The notes under the pieces are model-generated. The model ran no database searches. It was not told the origin of the DNA and saw only the letters and a program-made list of their open reading frames with translations. 64,000 nucleotides of DNA from positions 398,501-462,500 of the forward strand of contig CAJNDT010003780.1 of assembly GCA_905221615.1 (NCBI GenBank), in the 5' to 3' direction. The position numbers were made by a program, and so were the translations under genes. This stretch comes from Symbiodinium sp. CCMP2592. Lineage: Eukaryota > Sar > Dinophyceae > Suessiales > Symbiodiniaceae. Below are positions 21,901 through 27,932 of the stretch, one piece after another. Each line of letters begins with the position of its first letter. The stretch's first letter is position 1.

Positions 21901-22131
21901 CCTTATTAAGGGTCCCTCCTTTTGCCCTTGGATTGATAAAGCCCTGGACTACATAATCATAGGAGCCGAAAGGCAAGCCTTAACCCGTAAACACCTTAGC
22001 CCCAAAAGGTGCTCGACATGGATGGGAGCGGCACGATCAACTTCGAGGAGTTCCTACAGGGCACACTCCGGCTCCGCGGCAGAGCTGTGGCAAAAGGAGG
22101 ATTGACATCGGGCTACAGTGCAGGCCTGTAG
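2091..22131 (+). CDS. Voltage-gated cation channel with C-terminal EF-hands (gene span, many exons)
   Basis: Composite gene read from short exons on the + strand, listed individually below. In order they encode S1, S2, S2-S3, the S3-S4 linker, S4, S5, the pore helix and filter (TGG then VDWGD), S6 (ending LALMNVIT), a post-S6 linker, EF-hand 1 ([12 protein letters not shown]), the inter-hand helix, and EF-hand 2 ([12 protein letters not shown]). This is the layout of the single-domain Ca2+/Na+-type channels with EF-hands that are expanded in dinoflagellates. By family it should sit in a membrane, open with voltage and be tuned by Ca2+. Exons join in phase at nearly every junction. I read about ten GC, five or six GT and one GA donors, and nearly all acceptors are AG followed by G. 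Unresolved points are the N-terminus, the S1-S2 loop, the junction before S4, and the true C-terminus after RLRGRAVAK. Ion selectivity cannot be assigned. A pseudogene is unlikely given the phase agreement but is not excluded. Confidence 0.85.
2192..2292. mobile_element. Degenerate family A copies in tandem
   Basis: Two direct copies of a CCTTATTATAAGTATAG...AATATACTCCA(A/G)AGCCC unit, the middle and right arm of family A. It lies in the first channel intron. Confidence 0.5.
2490..2620. repeat. Trinucleotide repeats
   Basis: (AGC)n followed by imperfect (TCG)n/(TCA)n. The reading frames here give Ser and Arg runs and are not taken as coding. Confidence 0.8.
2650..2730. mobile_element. Family A element, partial
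   Basis: Carries ATAATAAGGACCCCCCAAAATAGTAT and AAAGGCCCCTAATAG, the complement of the family A interior with one arm. Confidence 0.5.
2855..2955. repeat. ATACTATA-type tandem repeat
   Basis: About eight imperfect copies of an approximately 10-bp unit ATACTATAAT. Confidence 0.8.
2989..3029 (+). CDS. Channel exon: S2 segment, first part
   Basis: Reads [13 protein letters not shown], matching the F-x-x-x-F-x-x-E pattern of channel S2. It ends at a GC donor in phase 0, and the next exon continues [13 protein letters not shown], completing a standard S2 end and S2-S3 turn. The acceptor is CCCGAG followed by G. Confidence 0.7.
3200..3284. mobile_element. Family H palindromic element
   Basis: Arms CTTGGAGGGTCGCGGGACT and the complementary CCCCGACCCTCAAG. 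Related copies occur at 4440-4475 (partial) and 16.9 kb. Confidence 0.65.
3374..3477. mobile_element. Family D palindromic element
   Basis: Arms GAGCCCAATACCCTT and TGTATTGGGCTCTCTGGG around AATTATGATTTAAGC-like AT-rich sequence. Six copies in the window. Confidence 0.75.
3480..3860. repeat. Interstitial TTTAGGG-type array
   Basis: Degenerate GGGTTTAGG/GGGTTTCGG repeats with embedded fragments of a palindromic element. Not terminal, so not a chromosome end. Confidence 0.8.
4128..4234. mobile_element. Family F palindromic element
   Basis: Arms GGGTGGTTGTCAAAATTA and its complement TAATTTTGACAACCACCC. Another full copy lies at 15.9 kb and half copies at 5.18 and 54.05 kb. Confidence 0.75.
4480..4690. 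other. Unassigned low-repeat patch, possible exon on either strand
   Basis: The minus strand reads a protein-like stretch ([20 protein letters not shown] and onward) between a family H arm and a possible acceptor. It lies inside a channel intron and opposite to the gene, so I do not call it a gene. Confidence 0.25.
4770..4847 (+). CDS. Channel exon: S2 end and start of S3
   Basis: Reads [17 protein letters not shown] and then CAWNILDFV. The W-N-I-L-D-F motif is the hallmark of S3 in voltage-gated channels. The acceptor is TTGTCGCAG followed by GTT, and the donor is GT (GTG then GTAGGG). Both ends are in phase 0. Confidence 0.82.
5400..5690. repeat. Interstitial CCCTAAA-type array
   Basis: Runs of CCCTAAACCCTAAGC and variants, most regular at 5565-5680. 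Followed by a (TA)n tract at 5693-5752. Confidence 0.85.
5763..6115. repeat. Tandem repeat of about 41 bp with one inverted unit
   Basis: Eight or so units of AATTCGTGGGCAAGGCAATT plus TTCGGAGACCAGATGTCCGG. Around 5912-5960 one unit is inverted relative to its neighbours (ATTGCCTTGCCCACGAATTT). Open frames on both strands here are repeat translations. Confidence 0.9.
6225..6640. repeat. Tandem repeat of about 45 bp (AACGCCCCAATAAGCGAAAC)
   Basis: At least six imperfect units with TTCTGCAAGAGGTTTT spacers, grading into ATCGGTTAACAAATCCATTC units of a second kind. Confidence 0.88.
6655..6785. repeat. Direct repeat of about 70 bp
   Basis: GGACATTAACAAAATGGGGC and AGAAAGCTAAGCTG occur twice, starting near 6659 and 6728. 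Confidence 0.85.
6786..7075. other. Unique intronic sequence
   Basis: No exon, RNA gene or repeat recognised. It lies in the intron before the S3-S4 linker exon. Confidence 0.4.
7128..7192 (+). CDS. Channel exon: end of S3 and S3-S4 linker
   Basis: Reads [17 protein letters not shown] then ADVTG, fitting the acidic end of S3 and the linker to S4. The acceptor is CTAAG followed by GTC in phase 0. The end is set at a GT donor 15 bp before a palindromic element. The phase to the next exon found does not match, so a tiny exon may be missing between them. Confidence 0.6.
7207..7327. mobile_element. Family E palindromic element
   Basis: Arms AAAGGGAAAAGGAGGGACCC and GGGTCCCTCCTTTTCCCCTTT. It starts 15 bp after the donor of the 7128-7192 exon. 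A second copy is at 21.8 kb, and one arm is at 3.3 kb. Confidence 0.8.
7563..7661. mobile_element. Family A palindromic element
   Basis: Arms GGGCCCTTAATAATTAGAAT and ATTATGAAGGCCCCTA. Family A is the most abundant family in the window, with about 20 copies. Confidence 0.65.
8030..9060. repeat. Mixed CCCTAAA/TTTAGGG arrays
   Basis: Several blocks in alternating orientation: CCCGATCCCCTGAAACC units, then six perfect TTTAGGG units at about 8190-8235, then CCCTAAA types. Short unique stretches lie between blocks. No exon identified. Confidence 0.8.
9071..9172. mobile_element. Family A palindromic element
   Basis: Left arm TAGGGGCCTTAGTAATAATT, interior TTTTGGGGGGTTCCTTATTG, right arm ATTGAGGCCCCT. 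Confidence 0.75.
9301..9329 (+). CDS. Channel micro-exon: first half of S4
   Basis: Reads VMRILRGVK and ends at a GC donor in phase 0. Joined to the next exon it gives R-x-x-R-x-x-K-x-x-R-x-x-R-x-x-R, the voltage-sensor spacing. The left edge (9301 or 9304) is uncertain. Support comes from the perfect three-residue charge periodicity across the splice. Confidence 0.65.
9785..9905. mobile_element. Family C palindromic element
   Basis: Arms CTTGGAGGTTCATGG and ACTACCCATGAACCTCAAAG around a GTTATAAGT-rich core. Confidence 0.8.
10125..10240. mobile_element. Palindromic element, single-copy family Q
   Basis: Arms TACTTGGAGGCCCTTTTGAC and GTCAAAAGGGCCTCCAAGTA are perfectly complementary over 20 bp. 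Confidence 0.8.
10348..10457. mobile_element. Family D palindromic element
   Basis: Full copy with arms CCCAGAGAGCCCAATACCCC and GGGTATTGGGCTCTCTGGG. Confidence 0.85.
10510..10736. mobile_element. Family G palindromic element with extra half copy
   Basis: GCTTAGTAGGGCATGGGGGA to TTCCCTACTAAG (about 10510-10646), then a repeat of the right half to 10736. Both right ends are followed by AACC(G/A)GACAG. Confidence 0.75.
10743..10852. mobile_element. Family C palindromic element abutting the S4 exon
   Basis: Arms CTTGGAGGTTCACGG and CCCATGAACCTCCAAG. The splice acceptor of the S4 exon follows within 6 bp. Confidence 0.85.
10858..10908 (+). CDS. Channel exon: second half of S4
   Basis: Reads [17 protein letters not shown], the basic S4 end and S4-S5 linker. 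The acceptor AG lies 6 bp after the terminal repeat of a palindromic element (10743-10852). The donor is GC, phase 0. Confidence 0.8.
10960..11085. mobile_element. Family A element with T/G homopolymer expansion
   Basis: Arms ATAGGGGCCTCAATAA and CTAAGGCCCCTAT. A run of about 22 T followed by 8 G (10988-11018) replaces the usual TTTTGGGG stretch. Confidence 0.8.
11228..11365. mobile_element. Family A element with duplicated left arm
   Basis: Two left arms (TAGGGGTCTAAGTAATTATC at 11228 and ATAGGGGCTCAAATAATTAC near 11270) share a single right arm GAAGGCCCCTAT. Confidence 0.75.
11439..11492 (+). CDS. Channel exon: S4-S5 linker and S5
   Basis: Reads [18 protein letters not shown], a standard S4-S5 linker and S5 start. 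It ends at a GT donor in phase 0. The frame stays open beyond the donor to 11606 ([13 protein letters not shown]...), so an intron-retained or alternative end is conceivable. The intron start resembles the beginning of the next exon. Confidence 0.78.
12198..12266 (+). CDS. Channel exon: end of S5 and turret
   Basis: Reads [19 protein letters not shown] then GAQE. The IY-TQAV motif after S5 is common in this channel group. The acceptor is GATGAG followed by GTC, and the donor is GT (GAA then GTAGGA), both phase 0. Confidence 0.78.
12285..12405. repeat. TA/CATA-rich microsatellite
   Basis: Imperfect (TA)n and (GTAT/CATA)n directly following the 12198-12266 exon region. Confidence 0.85.
12607..12666. 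mobile_element. Short family A element
   Basis: TATAGGGGCCTTTAATAATT joined directly to CCCCAAAGCCCTATTCTAAT. The middle is deleted. Confidence 0.55.
12882..13130. repeat. (CA)n and (CACAGA)n microsatellite
   Basis: About 250 bp of CACACA and CAGACACA units. All long open frames here on both strands are repeat artefacts. Confidence 0.95.
13168..13266. mobile_element. Family G palindromic element
   Basis: Arms TTAGTAGGGAATGGGGGAAT and ATTCCCTGCTAAGCA. Confidence 0.75.
13484..13597. mobile_element. Family C palindromic element
   Basis: Arms ACTTGGAGGTTCACGGGTAG and a diverged right arm ACCATGAAAACCCCAAGT. Confidence 0.7.
13712..13772 (+). CDS. Channel exon: turret and start of pore helix
   Basis: Reads [20 protein letters not shown] plus one base. 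FWGSLPT matches the conserved beginning of the pore helix. The acceptor is CGGAG followed by G in phase 0. The donor is GA, leaving one base that combines with the next exon to give Ser. It is the only GA donor used in the model. Confidence 0.75.
14037..14124. mobile_element. Degenerate family C element
   Basis: TTACCACGGTTTAACTAACC followed by GTGAACCTTTACGTG resembles the right half of family C. The left half is poorly preserved. Confidence 0.35.
14646..14742. mobile_element. Family A element, diverged
   Basis: CTATAGGGGACTATA and GGCGGCCTAAATAGTTACC, then TTTGGGGTTCCTTAATATAT and a GAATGGGGCCC end. Confidence 0.5.
14828..15011. mobile_element. Family J palindromes, two copies
   Basis: Hairpins with arms around CCTACCTTTTTAAGG and CCTGAAGAGGTAGGCTCCTT. 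The second copy (14945-15011) closely matches one at 22.7 kb. Confidence 0.6.
15360..15392 (+). CDS. Channel micro-exon (33 nt): pore helix to TGG
   Basis: Reads [11 protein letters not shown] plus one base. With its neighbours it gives [19 protein letters not shown], a strong match to the pore helix of this family. The acceptor is CCCAG followed by G and the donor is GC. It is only 33 nt long, with introns of about 1.6 and 0.9 kb on either side. Confidence 0.82.
15437..15541. mobile_element. Family B palindromic element
   Basis: GGAGTTTCCGAAAATAGGGG to a diverged right arm TTCCTGTGAAACTCACAC. It begins 44 bp after the 15360-15392 micro-exon. Confidence 0.75.
15901..16002. mobile_element. 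Family F palindromic element
   Basis: Arms GTGGGTAGTTGTCAGAATCA and TAATTTGGACAACCAC. Confidence 0.75.
16030..16134. mobile_element. Family A palindromic element
   Basis: ATAGGGGCCTAAATAATTAC to TTGGTAAGGCCCCTTG, with the interior close to the family consensus. Confidence 0.8.
16335..16421 (+). CDS. Channel exon: selectivity filter and S6
   Basis: Reads [18 protein letters not shown] then [11 protein letters not shown]. Together with the preceding exon this gives TGGVDWGD, the best family signature in the gene. The acceptor is GGGCAG followed by G. The end is at a GC donor inside TTCTGCTCC, which lets the next exon continue as [11 protein letters not shown]. Confidence 0.9.
16434..16507. 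mobile_element. Family K palindromic element after the S6 exon
   Basis: Arms CCCCATAGTAATTCCTTTTT and AACTACTATGGGG. It begins 12 bp after the GC donor of the filter/S6 exon. Confidence 0.75.
16891..17023. mobile_element. Family H palindromic element
   Basis: Arms GTGGAGGGTCGGGGCACTTA and TAAGTCCCCCGACCCTCCAA. Confidence 0.75.
17066..17178. mobile_element. Family G palindromic element
   Basis: Arms CTTAGTGGGGAAGGGGGAAC and CCCCCCATTCCCTACTAAG. Confidence 0.75.
17246..17332. mobile_element. Family D palindromic element
   Basis: AGCCCAGTACCCCTTAATTA to CTTGGGCTCTCTTGG. It ends 68 bp before the S6 micro-exon. Confidence 0.7.
17400..17429 (+). CDS. Channel micro-exon (30 nt): end of S6
   Basis: Reads [10 protein letters not shown] plus one base, the conserved S6 end (N-V-x-T). 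The acceptor is CCGAG followed by G and the donor is GC. The Gly normally following T is not recovered at the next junction, so a tiny exon may be missing. Confidence 0.8.
17705..17745 (+). CDS. Channel exon: post-S6 linker (tentative)
   Basis: Reads [14 protein letters not shown], resembling the basic helix after S6 in these channels. It ends at a GT donor in phase 0 and the next exon begins in phase 0. The acceptor is CCAG followed by T, the one exception to the AG-G pattern, and the match is partial. Confidence 0.45.
17833..17899. mobile_element. Family I palindromic element
   Basis: Arms AAAGGCTCCATGTACAC and GTACATGGAGCCTTTGGGG. Confidence 0.75.
18844..18902 (+). CDS. Channel exon: linker helix before EF-hand 1
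   Basis: Reads [19 protein letters not shown] plus two bases. The GC donor leaves CG, which joins the G of the next exon to give Arg and continues [12 protein letters not shown]. Chosen on phase, AG-G acceptor and helix character rather than on a strong motif. Confidence 0.55.
19250..19316 (+). CDS. Channel exon: EF-hand 1
   Basis: Reads [20 protein letters not shown] then LH. The loop D-W-D-H-T-G-T-I-S has acidic or polar residues at the Ca2+-binding positions and the central Gly and Ile. The acceptor is CTCAG followed by G and the donor is GC in phase 0. A family C palindromic element starts 28 bp after the exon. Confidence 0.85.
19344..19460. mobile_element. Family C palindromic element after the EF-hand 1 exon
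   Basis: Nearly perfect copy with arms TACTTGGAGGTTCATGGTTA and ACTACCCATGAACCTCCAAG. Confidence 0.85.
19770..19872. mobile_element. Family M palindromic element
   Basis: Arms CCCAGAAAGTTGAAAC and TTCCGACTTTCTGGCTTCT. A second copy is at 46.78 kb, with the same GGGATCCCCTA core. Confidence 0.7.
19948..20048. mobile_element. Family A palindromic element
   Basis: ATAGGGGCCGAAATACATAC to TTATTAAGGCCCCTAC, with interior TGGGGGTTCCTTATGATAGT. Confidence 0.8.
20110..20166 (+). CDS. Channel exon: helix between EF-hands
   Basis: Reads [19 protein letters not shown], fitting the exiting helix of EF-hand 1 and the spacer (L-x-x-P-x-V-x-x-F/Y). The acceptor is GCTGAG followed by G and the donor is GC, both phase 0. 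Confidence 0.75.
20345..20462. mobile_element. Palindromic element with AGGCC arms
   Basis: AGGAGGCCAAAAGGGGTCTT and CCCCCCTTTTAGGCCTCC form complementary arms around TGGGGTTCCCATACTTGGG. Confidence 0.6.
20707..20739 (+). CDS. Channel micro-exon (33 nt): entering helix of EF-hand 2
   Basis: Reads [11 protein letters not shown] and joins in phase to VLDMDGSG. The S-E-A-x-x-L-x-x-L-D pattern is typical of the second EF-hand in these channels. The acceptor is GGCAG followed by G and the donor is GC. Confidence 0.8.
20960..21050. mobile_element. Palindromic element with CCCTAGGGCTCC arms
   Basis: TCCCTAGGGCTCCAGTTACC and GGTACTTGGAGCCCTAGGGA are complementary with few mismatches. A diverged relative precedes it at 20.9 kb. 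Confidence 0.65.
21583..21693. mobile_element. Palindromic element, single-copy family N
   Basis: Arms TTGGGTACGGCCCCCATTCA and ATGGGGGCCGTACCCAA. Confidence 0.75.
21801..21931. mobile_element. Family E palindromic element
   Basis: Arms AAAGGGGAAAAGGAGGGGCC and GGGTCCCTCCTTTTGCCCTT. Confidence 0.75.
22009..22131 (+). CDS. Channel exon: EF-hand 2 and C-terminal RLRG motif
   Basis: Reads [20 protein letters not shown] then RLRGRAVAK. The loop [12 protein letters not shown] is a canonical EF-hand, and the following R-L-R-G-x-A is the usual sequence after EF-hand 2 in this group. The acceptor is AAAAG followed by G. The frame runs another 11 codons to TAG at 22129, which may be the true end. 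A GA donor after AAAG is also possible. Confidence 0.88.
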   Translation: MLDMDGSGTINFEEFLQGTLRLRGRAVAKGGLTSGYSAGL

Positions 22132-22499
22132 GGCTCAGGGTTTAGGGTTTTGGGGGTTGGGTTTAGGGTTTAGGGGTAAGTTTTATGTCTTAAAGCATGT
22201 CTCAAGAATTATACTGAGAAAGATCATGCTTGCTCCAGGCATTGATTCTTCTCGAGACCGTGAACCCAACAGCTTCAATCGACCAAGACAGAGACTGAAA
22301 ACTTCGACGCTAAGTTCTACAGATTACAGTTTAGGGTTTAGGGATCTCGAGCCAAGGGCTCAAAACCCGAGACCGAGTTCAGGGTTTAACCTAGTAGTAG
22401 AGTAGATAACCTTCAACCTTTTTTTTGGGTAGTATATTCCCCATATAATCCCTACATACCCAAAAAGGTTAGCCTTTAGTTCCCCTTGCTACCCGACAA

Positions 22500-23110
22500 G
22501 TAGGTTTAGGGTTCTCGAGCTAAGGGCTCAGACCCTAAACCCTAACCCAAAACCCTAAACCCCCCAAAAAAAAAGCTTAAACCCTAAATCCCCCCAAAAA
22601 GCTTAAACCCTAGACCCTAAACCCCCCAAAAAGGCCTAAACCCTAAACCCCCCCTAAAAAAGCCTAAACCCTAAACCCCCCCTAAGAAAGCCTAAGCTCT
22701 AAGCCCTAAACCCGCGTAACCTACCTTTTTAAGGACTTATATAAAGAAATCATATTAAGGAACCCTAAAAAGGTAGGTTCCTTAGGGTCCAGGTAAGCCC
22801 TAAACCCTAAACCCTAAACCCTAAACCCTAAACCGTGGCAGGGTTTCAAGGCTTCGCGAGTCCGAGGCTGAATAGCTCCGCACGCGCAGCCGACTTGATG
22901 ACGCTCGGACTTGCGGTTCACTTAGGGTTTAGTTTAGGGTTTAGGGTTGAGGGTTTAGTTTAGGGTTTAGGGTTTAGGGTTTAGGGTTTAGTTTAGGGTT
23001 TAGGGTTGAGGGTTTAGTTTAGGGTTTAGGGTTGAGGGTTTAGTTTAGGGTTTAGGGTTGAGGGTTTAGTTTAGGGTTTAGGATTTAGGGTTTAGGTTGG
23101 GGCTCCTTGG
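22500..23110. repeat. CCCTAAA then TTTAGGG arrays flanking a family J hairpin
   Basis: CCCTAAACCCCCC-type units (22530-22705), a family J element (22714-22795), five CCCTAAA units to about 22835, then GGGTTTAGTTTAGGG/GGGTTGAGGG units (22920-23095). Confidence 0.88.
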
Positions 23111-23580
23111 CAATTTCCCTAAACCCTTATCCCCAAGCCCGAGGCTCTAAGCGTGTTCCATCTGGTAACTAGAGGCCCCTCCAAACCGTTCGGCCAAAGC
23201 CTGCAAGCTTACAACTCGCCGGACTTTATGTCCAATCCGTGTGAAACCTCACTCTCCCCAAAAGTGTAATTGGTACGCTCATATAAACCGCGAAGAAGCC
23301 CATATCAATAAAGCTCTGCGTCAAAACTCGAGAGCCCCAAAAGCCTCCTCTGCACAACACACCCAACACCGTCGCTATCAAGGGCTGCACAGGGGGATCC
23401 CGACATCACGGCACTACGGGGCCCTTAGAATCTCAGAGAACCCCACAGAAAGCCCAGTGCTCGGCACCTTCAGAAAGATGCAGATTGTAGCACCCCCCCC
23501 CCCCCCCCACAAAGATCAGCACCAACAGCCCCAAACACGAAAAGCACCAAAAGCCTGCAAAGGCCCAAAGCCCTAGACCA
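23111..23580. other. Low-repeat stretch after the channel gene
   Basis: The frame at 23241-23576 is open for 111 codons, but it includes a run of 18 C (about 23493) giving poly-Pro. No motif recognised. It could contain the 3' end of the channel transcript. No polyadenylation signal can be assigned. Confidence 0.25.
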
Positions 23581-24050
23581 TCCTAAATAACTAGATCCCT
23601 AAACCCTGAACCCTTTAAACCCCAAACTACCCCCTAAACCAAAACCCTTAAACCCCAAACCCCTAAACCCCCAAACCTCTAAACCCCTAAACCCCTAATC
23701 CCCTAAACCGCTAAACCCTAGACCCTAAACCCTAAACCCCTAAACCCTAAACCCCTAAACCCCTAAACCCCTAAACCCCTAAACCCCCAAACCCCTAATC
23801 CCCTGAACCCTAAACTACTGAGCTCAGATCCGTGTTCCCGGCCCTGAAAGTGCTAAAGCCCGAGGCTGGTGGCCCGGGAGATGAAACGGCCCCCTGGGGA
23901 GATGAGAACCGGGGGGGGAAGGGGAGGGGTTAGGGTTTAGGGGTTAGGGTTTGGGGTTTGCGGTTTAGGGATTCGGGTTTGGGGTTTACGGCTTATGGGT
24001 TCGGGTTTAGGGTATCGGGTTGTTGGTTTAGGGTTTAGGGGGGGAGTGGG
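23580..24050. repeat. CCCTAAACCC array then TTTAGGG array
   Basis: Dense CCCTAAACCCC units (23590-23800) and the opposite orientation at 23925-24040. Confidence 0.88.
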
Positions 24051-24127
24051 CGGCAATAGCAAGAATAGTGGCAAACAAGCATGATACGAGTGCTTATATA
24101 TACATATAAATACACACATATATATAG

Positions 24128-24147
24128 TACGTAGTAGCAGTAGTAGC

Positions 24148-24211
<64 letters not shown>

Positions 24212-24218
24212 CTAGTAC

Positions 24219-24292
<74 letters not shown>
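24128..24292. repeat. (AGT)n microsatellite, about 50 units
   Basis: Nearly uninterrupted GTA/AGT units. The minus-strand poly-Thr frame is an artefact. Confidence 0.95.
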
Positions 24293-24293
<1 letters not shown>

Positions 24294-24812
24294 GAAGTAG
24301 GCAGCAGAAGTAGCAGTAGTAGCAATGGAACAACGCTAACGTATTAGCTGATGCAGGGTTTCATGAGGTTTGCAGGGTCGTACAGACCGTTTGTGGAGAG
24401 TTGATGCGGAGGTTCTTTGTTGTACCGGGCTTTCTGTAGAGTTGTATGGGGTTGCATGGGGTTCGAGTGGTTTGGAGAGTGTTCTCTGCGTGGTCTGTTC
24501 TCGGGGTTTAGGGGTGTGGGACTTAGGGTTTCTGGGTTCCGTCCGTGGCAAGGGGTGTTGGGCCTTGAGACTCTTAAGACCTATAATTAAGGTCATAGGG
24601 GTTTAGGTTTTAAGATTGGGGGCGAAGGTTTAGGGCTTGATGTGCAGGGATTGCGGTTTACAATCCAGCCTGGATTTCACAACTTCTTTGGGGAATGGAC
24701 AACTGGAAATATCATGTACGGGTTTAGAGTGTGATCCTTCTGCCCAGGACTTTCAGTTCCTAGATTGCCAGTAGGACCGCGGAAGCCAAAGTTTCTGAGG
24801 AGGAGCAGCTGA

Positions 24813-24893
24813 TATAGGGGCCTATGTAAGGGCTCCTTTTGGCCATAATGGTACAATACACCCCAAAACCCTATTCTAATCATTAAGGCGCCT
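24813..24893. mobile_element. Family A element, internally deleted
   Basis: ATATAGGGGCCTATGTAAG to CTAATCATTAAGGCGCCTG. Confidence 0.65.
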
Positions 24894-25059
24894 GCCTTAG
24901 TCCATTGCCTTAAACCCTAAGCCCAAAGTGTATATAGAGCAGCTAATCCATGGAGGTATTTCATCCATTCGGCAGATGAGATGAAGATCATCAAACAACG
25001 GCTGGGACTTCTTCAATGACTGCGGGCCGGGCGCCTCGATCATGATTTCGGTTTTCAGT

Positions 25060-25800
25060 GGTTTAGAGTTTAGGGTTCAGGGTTTAGCTTTTAGGGTTTA
25101 GCGGCTTAGGGTTCAGGGTTTAGCTTTTAGGGTTTAGGGTTTCGGGGTTTTAGGGTTCAGGGTTTAGCCTTTAGGGTTTAGGGTTCAGGGTTTAGCTTTT
25201 AGGGTTTAGGGTCCTTGGGTCTTGGGGCTTAGGGGCTTACGAGGAACAGGCCTAGAGCCTCGGAGTATTGGAGACAAAATCACTCGCCGACCTCGAAGTC
25301 TTAATGCCCCTCGAAAGCACTTCTAAGGCTCTATCAGCCCTATCACCCTGACCCCTAAACCCTAATCCCTAAACCCTAAACCCTCAACCCTGATCCCTAA
25401 ACCCTCAACCCTAATCCCTAAACCCTAATCCCTAAACCCTAAACCCAAGGCCCCCTAATCCCTAAACCCTCAACCCCCAAGACCCACCCGGAGTGTTAAC
25501 GCCATCATCCGAATCGAAGCCCGTAGCTCAACGGGAACTTCCGAGAGGGGCCTTAAGACTTGAAAGAGGGCTCTATAGGGTTTTATAGGGTTTAGGGATT
25601 AGGGGTTTGATAGGGCTTTATAGGGTTTTGTAGGGTGTAGGGATTAGGGTTTGATAGGGCTTTTACAGGGGTTTGTAGGGTTTAGGGATTAGGGTTCTAT
25701 AGGGCTGTATAGGGCTTTATAGGGTTTTGTAGGGTTTTGTAGGGTTTAGGGATTGGGGTTTTATAAGGCTTTATAGGGCTTTCTCAGCGTTTTAGGCGGT
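25060..25800. repeat. Three heptamer-derived arrays of different type
   Basis: GGGTTCAGGGTTTAGCTTTTA units (25070-25210), CCCTAAACCCTAATC units (25350-25480) and TATAGGGTTTTGTAGGG units (25570-25790). Short unique stretches between them show no convincing exon. Confidence 0.85.
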
Positions 25801-26048
25801 TTTGGGGGGTGTTCTTCGTGGCAACTACAGCATTATGCCAACACACGAGTTCTAACCCTACTTACAATTCCGAAGCATGGGGGTGAAGAGCAGGAGCTTT
25901 CGGGTTTCGGAGTTTTTGGGGGGTTAGGAGTTTGGGGTTCAAGGGTTTGGGGTTGACGGGTTCAGGGTTTCGGGTTTAGGCTTTAGGGCACCATTATATG
26001 GGAAGCCCATCGTGACATCAGACTGGACCCCCAGCAGACACATATGTA

Positions 26049-26130
26049 ATGCTCCTGAGGATGGCATTGATGATGGTGACGATGATGATGCTGCTGCTGA
26101 TGATGATGATGATCACGATGACGAGGTTGA
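26049..26130. repeat. (GATGAT)n imperfect microsatellite
   Basis: GATGATGATG-type units. The poly-Met frame on the + strand is an artefact. Confidence 0.85.
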
Positions 26131-26939
26131 TGGACATTTTATGCTATTATCACCCTTCGGCGATAATGTTTTCTAGGAAGTTATGCTGGAAAACAGGAGC
26201 ACCAGAAGCATATAATGGTGCCCTAATGCCTAAACCCAAAACCCTAAACCCTTCCTAATGCCTAAACCCAAAACCCTAAACCCTTAAACCCTAAACCCCT
26301 AAACCCTAACCCAAAGCCCCATGTACAAGCTGACAGGAAACATCACGGCCATCGCCGGCAGAGTGGCACGAAGGGTCGGCATAGGAGCTTGAGGCTGTCC
26401 GCGCTTGGAAGGTTTAGGGTTTAGGGCTTAGGGTTCGGGCAAGTAGCTTCAGTTCAGCACCGAACTTGCATCATAAGCAACGGGTCTGCGCAGGATGTGC
26501 TTTGACAGGTTAGTCGCGGTTCACTGCCATTTGCAGATATTTTGTGTTGGGGGGGACAGCACAACTAGCGTGTTTCTGGTGACTGGACTCCATGTTCGAC
26601 CGACCCGTGAACGATAGTCTCAATTTAATTTCTGTTCATATAAAACCCAAGAGAGTATAAACATATTATCTTTAATATGGTTCTAAGGGGGGTATAGTGA
26701 AGAGCCTCAGAGGCTTCGGCTGCAAGGCTGAGTATCGACAGCTGGTTCGGGTTGCTGCCTGGAGTCCAGATCCATTCCTGTCCCTCCAACTCCTTGTACA
26801 TGCATCTTGAGCCTGGTTATTTCTTGGAGCTTCCATACGGCAGGGTAGTTTTCTCGGTCGGAGAAGCAGAGGTGTTGAAGTGTTTGGAGGCCCATGTCCG
26901 ATTGCTGGAAGCATTGCACATGCACATACATGTTATGTA

Positions 26940-27530
26940 GGTTTTGTTCGGTTGCGTATGTGTGTATGCTTGCGTGCATGCCTGCATAATGCATTTTATG
27001 TATTGCATGTGTTGTATGTATTGTATGTATTGTATTGTATGTATTGTAGGTTTGCATGTTTGTATGTATGTATTGCCTGCACTGTATGTTCTGTCTGTCG
27101 TTGTGTCTATCTGTCTGTATGCATGTGTGTACGTATGTATGCCATAGCCCGTTAGTGTTTTGAATAGGCCTTTTAAGGACATGGGCAGCACATGCATGTG
27201 TGCAATTTAGAGGGCCTGTTTGAGTCTAAGTTCTAGAAGTCTATGAAGGTAGCGTGTATGTACATATGCTGGACCTGTGACAGAATATGCAACTGACTAG
27301 GTGGACCATTTTCATGCCAAAAGAGCATCTGTAGCAGGAAAAATTGACGCGTATTTCGACGCTACAAATGTGAAATTGTACATATGCATGCACGCACATG
27401 TGTCTGTGTGTCTCTTTGTGCGTGCGGGTGTGTGAGGGGGTTTGTGCTTGTGTGTGTGCGTCCGTGTGTTTGTGTGTGTGTGTGTTGTGTTTGTCTGTCT
27501 GGTCTCCGTGTATTTGCGCATATCTGTGTC
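26940..27530. repeat. TGTATG-rich and GT-rich microsatellites
   Basis: Imperfect TGTATGTATT units (26950-27145) and GTGTGTGC units (27390-27510) separated by unique sequence. Confidence 0.85.
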
Positions 27531-27561
27531 TCTGCGTTGTTTCTTGTAGCTTCCTTGCCTT

Positions 27562-27620
27562 TGGTTAGTAGGGCATAACAGTGTTTATAATTGTACCCCA
27601 TTCCTCCATTCCCTACTAAC
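27562..27620. mobile_element. Family G element, short form
   Basis: GGTTAGTAGGGCATAACAG to CCATTCCCTACTAAC with most of the core missing. Confidence 0.6.
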
Positions 27621-27629
27621 GGTTGATGA

Positions 27630-27790
27630 TATAAATCCTGCATTACCTTCAGGGCCCTAAACTATGGGGATTATGGTATAATCATCATTATGGGTAATGC
27701 AGGATTTATATCCCTAAACCCTAAACCCCCTTTCGATCCCTTAAAGGTACCCTTATAGATCCCTTTAAAGGAACCCTAGGATTTATATCA
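27630..27790. mobile_element. Family R palindrome with repeats
   Basis: AGGGCCCTAAACTATGGGGA and ATTATGGGTAATGCAGGATT. ATAAATCCTGCATTACC and GGTAATGCAGGATTTATAT form inverted arms. A CCCTAAA stretch and a CCTTATAGATCCCTTTAAAG fragment follow. Confidence 0.6.
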
Positions 27791-27932
27791 TCATCCGTAA
27801 CCAAAGGTAAGGCTCAGGCTGTCCGTTCGTAAAGCCCAAACACAGGGGTCATGTTCGACCCCTGAGCTGCTTTTAGGGCCCCTTTAAAGGGGTCGATAAG
27901 GGTTACTAAAAGGGATCTATTTGGGTACCATA

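Noticed and set aside
24094..24333. Poly-Thr open frame on the minus strand
   Set aside because: It is an (AGT)n microsatellite translated in one frame.
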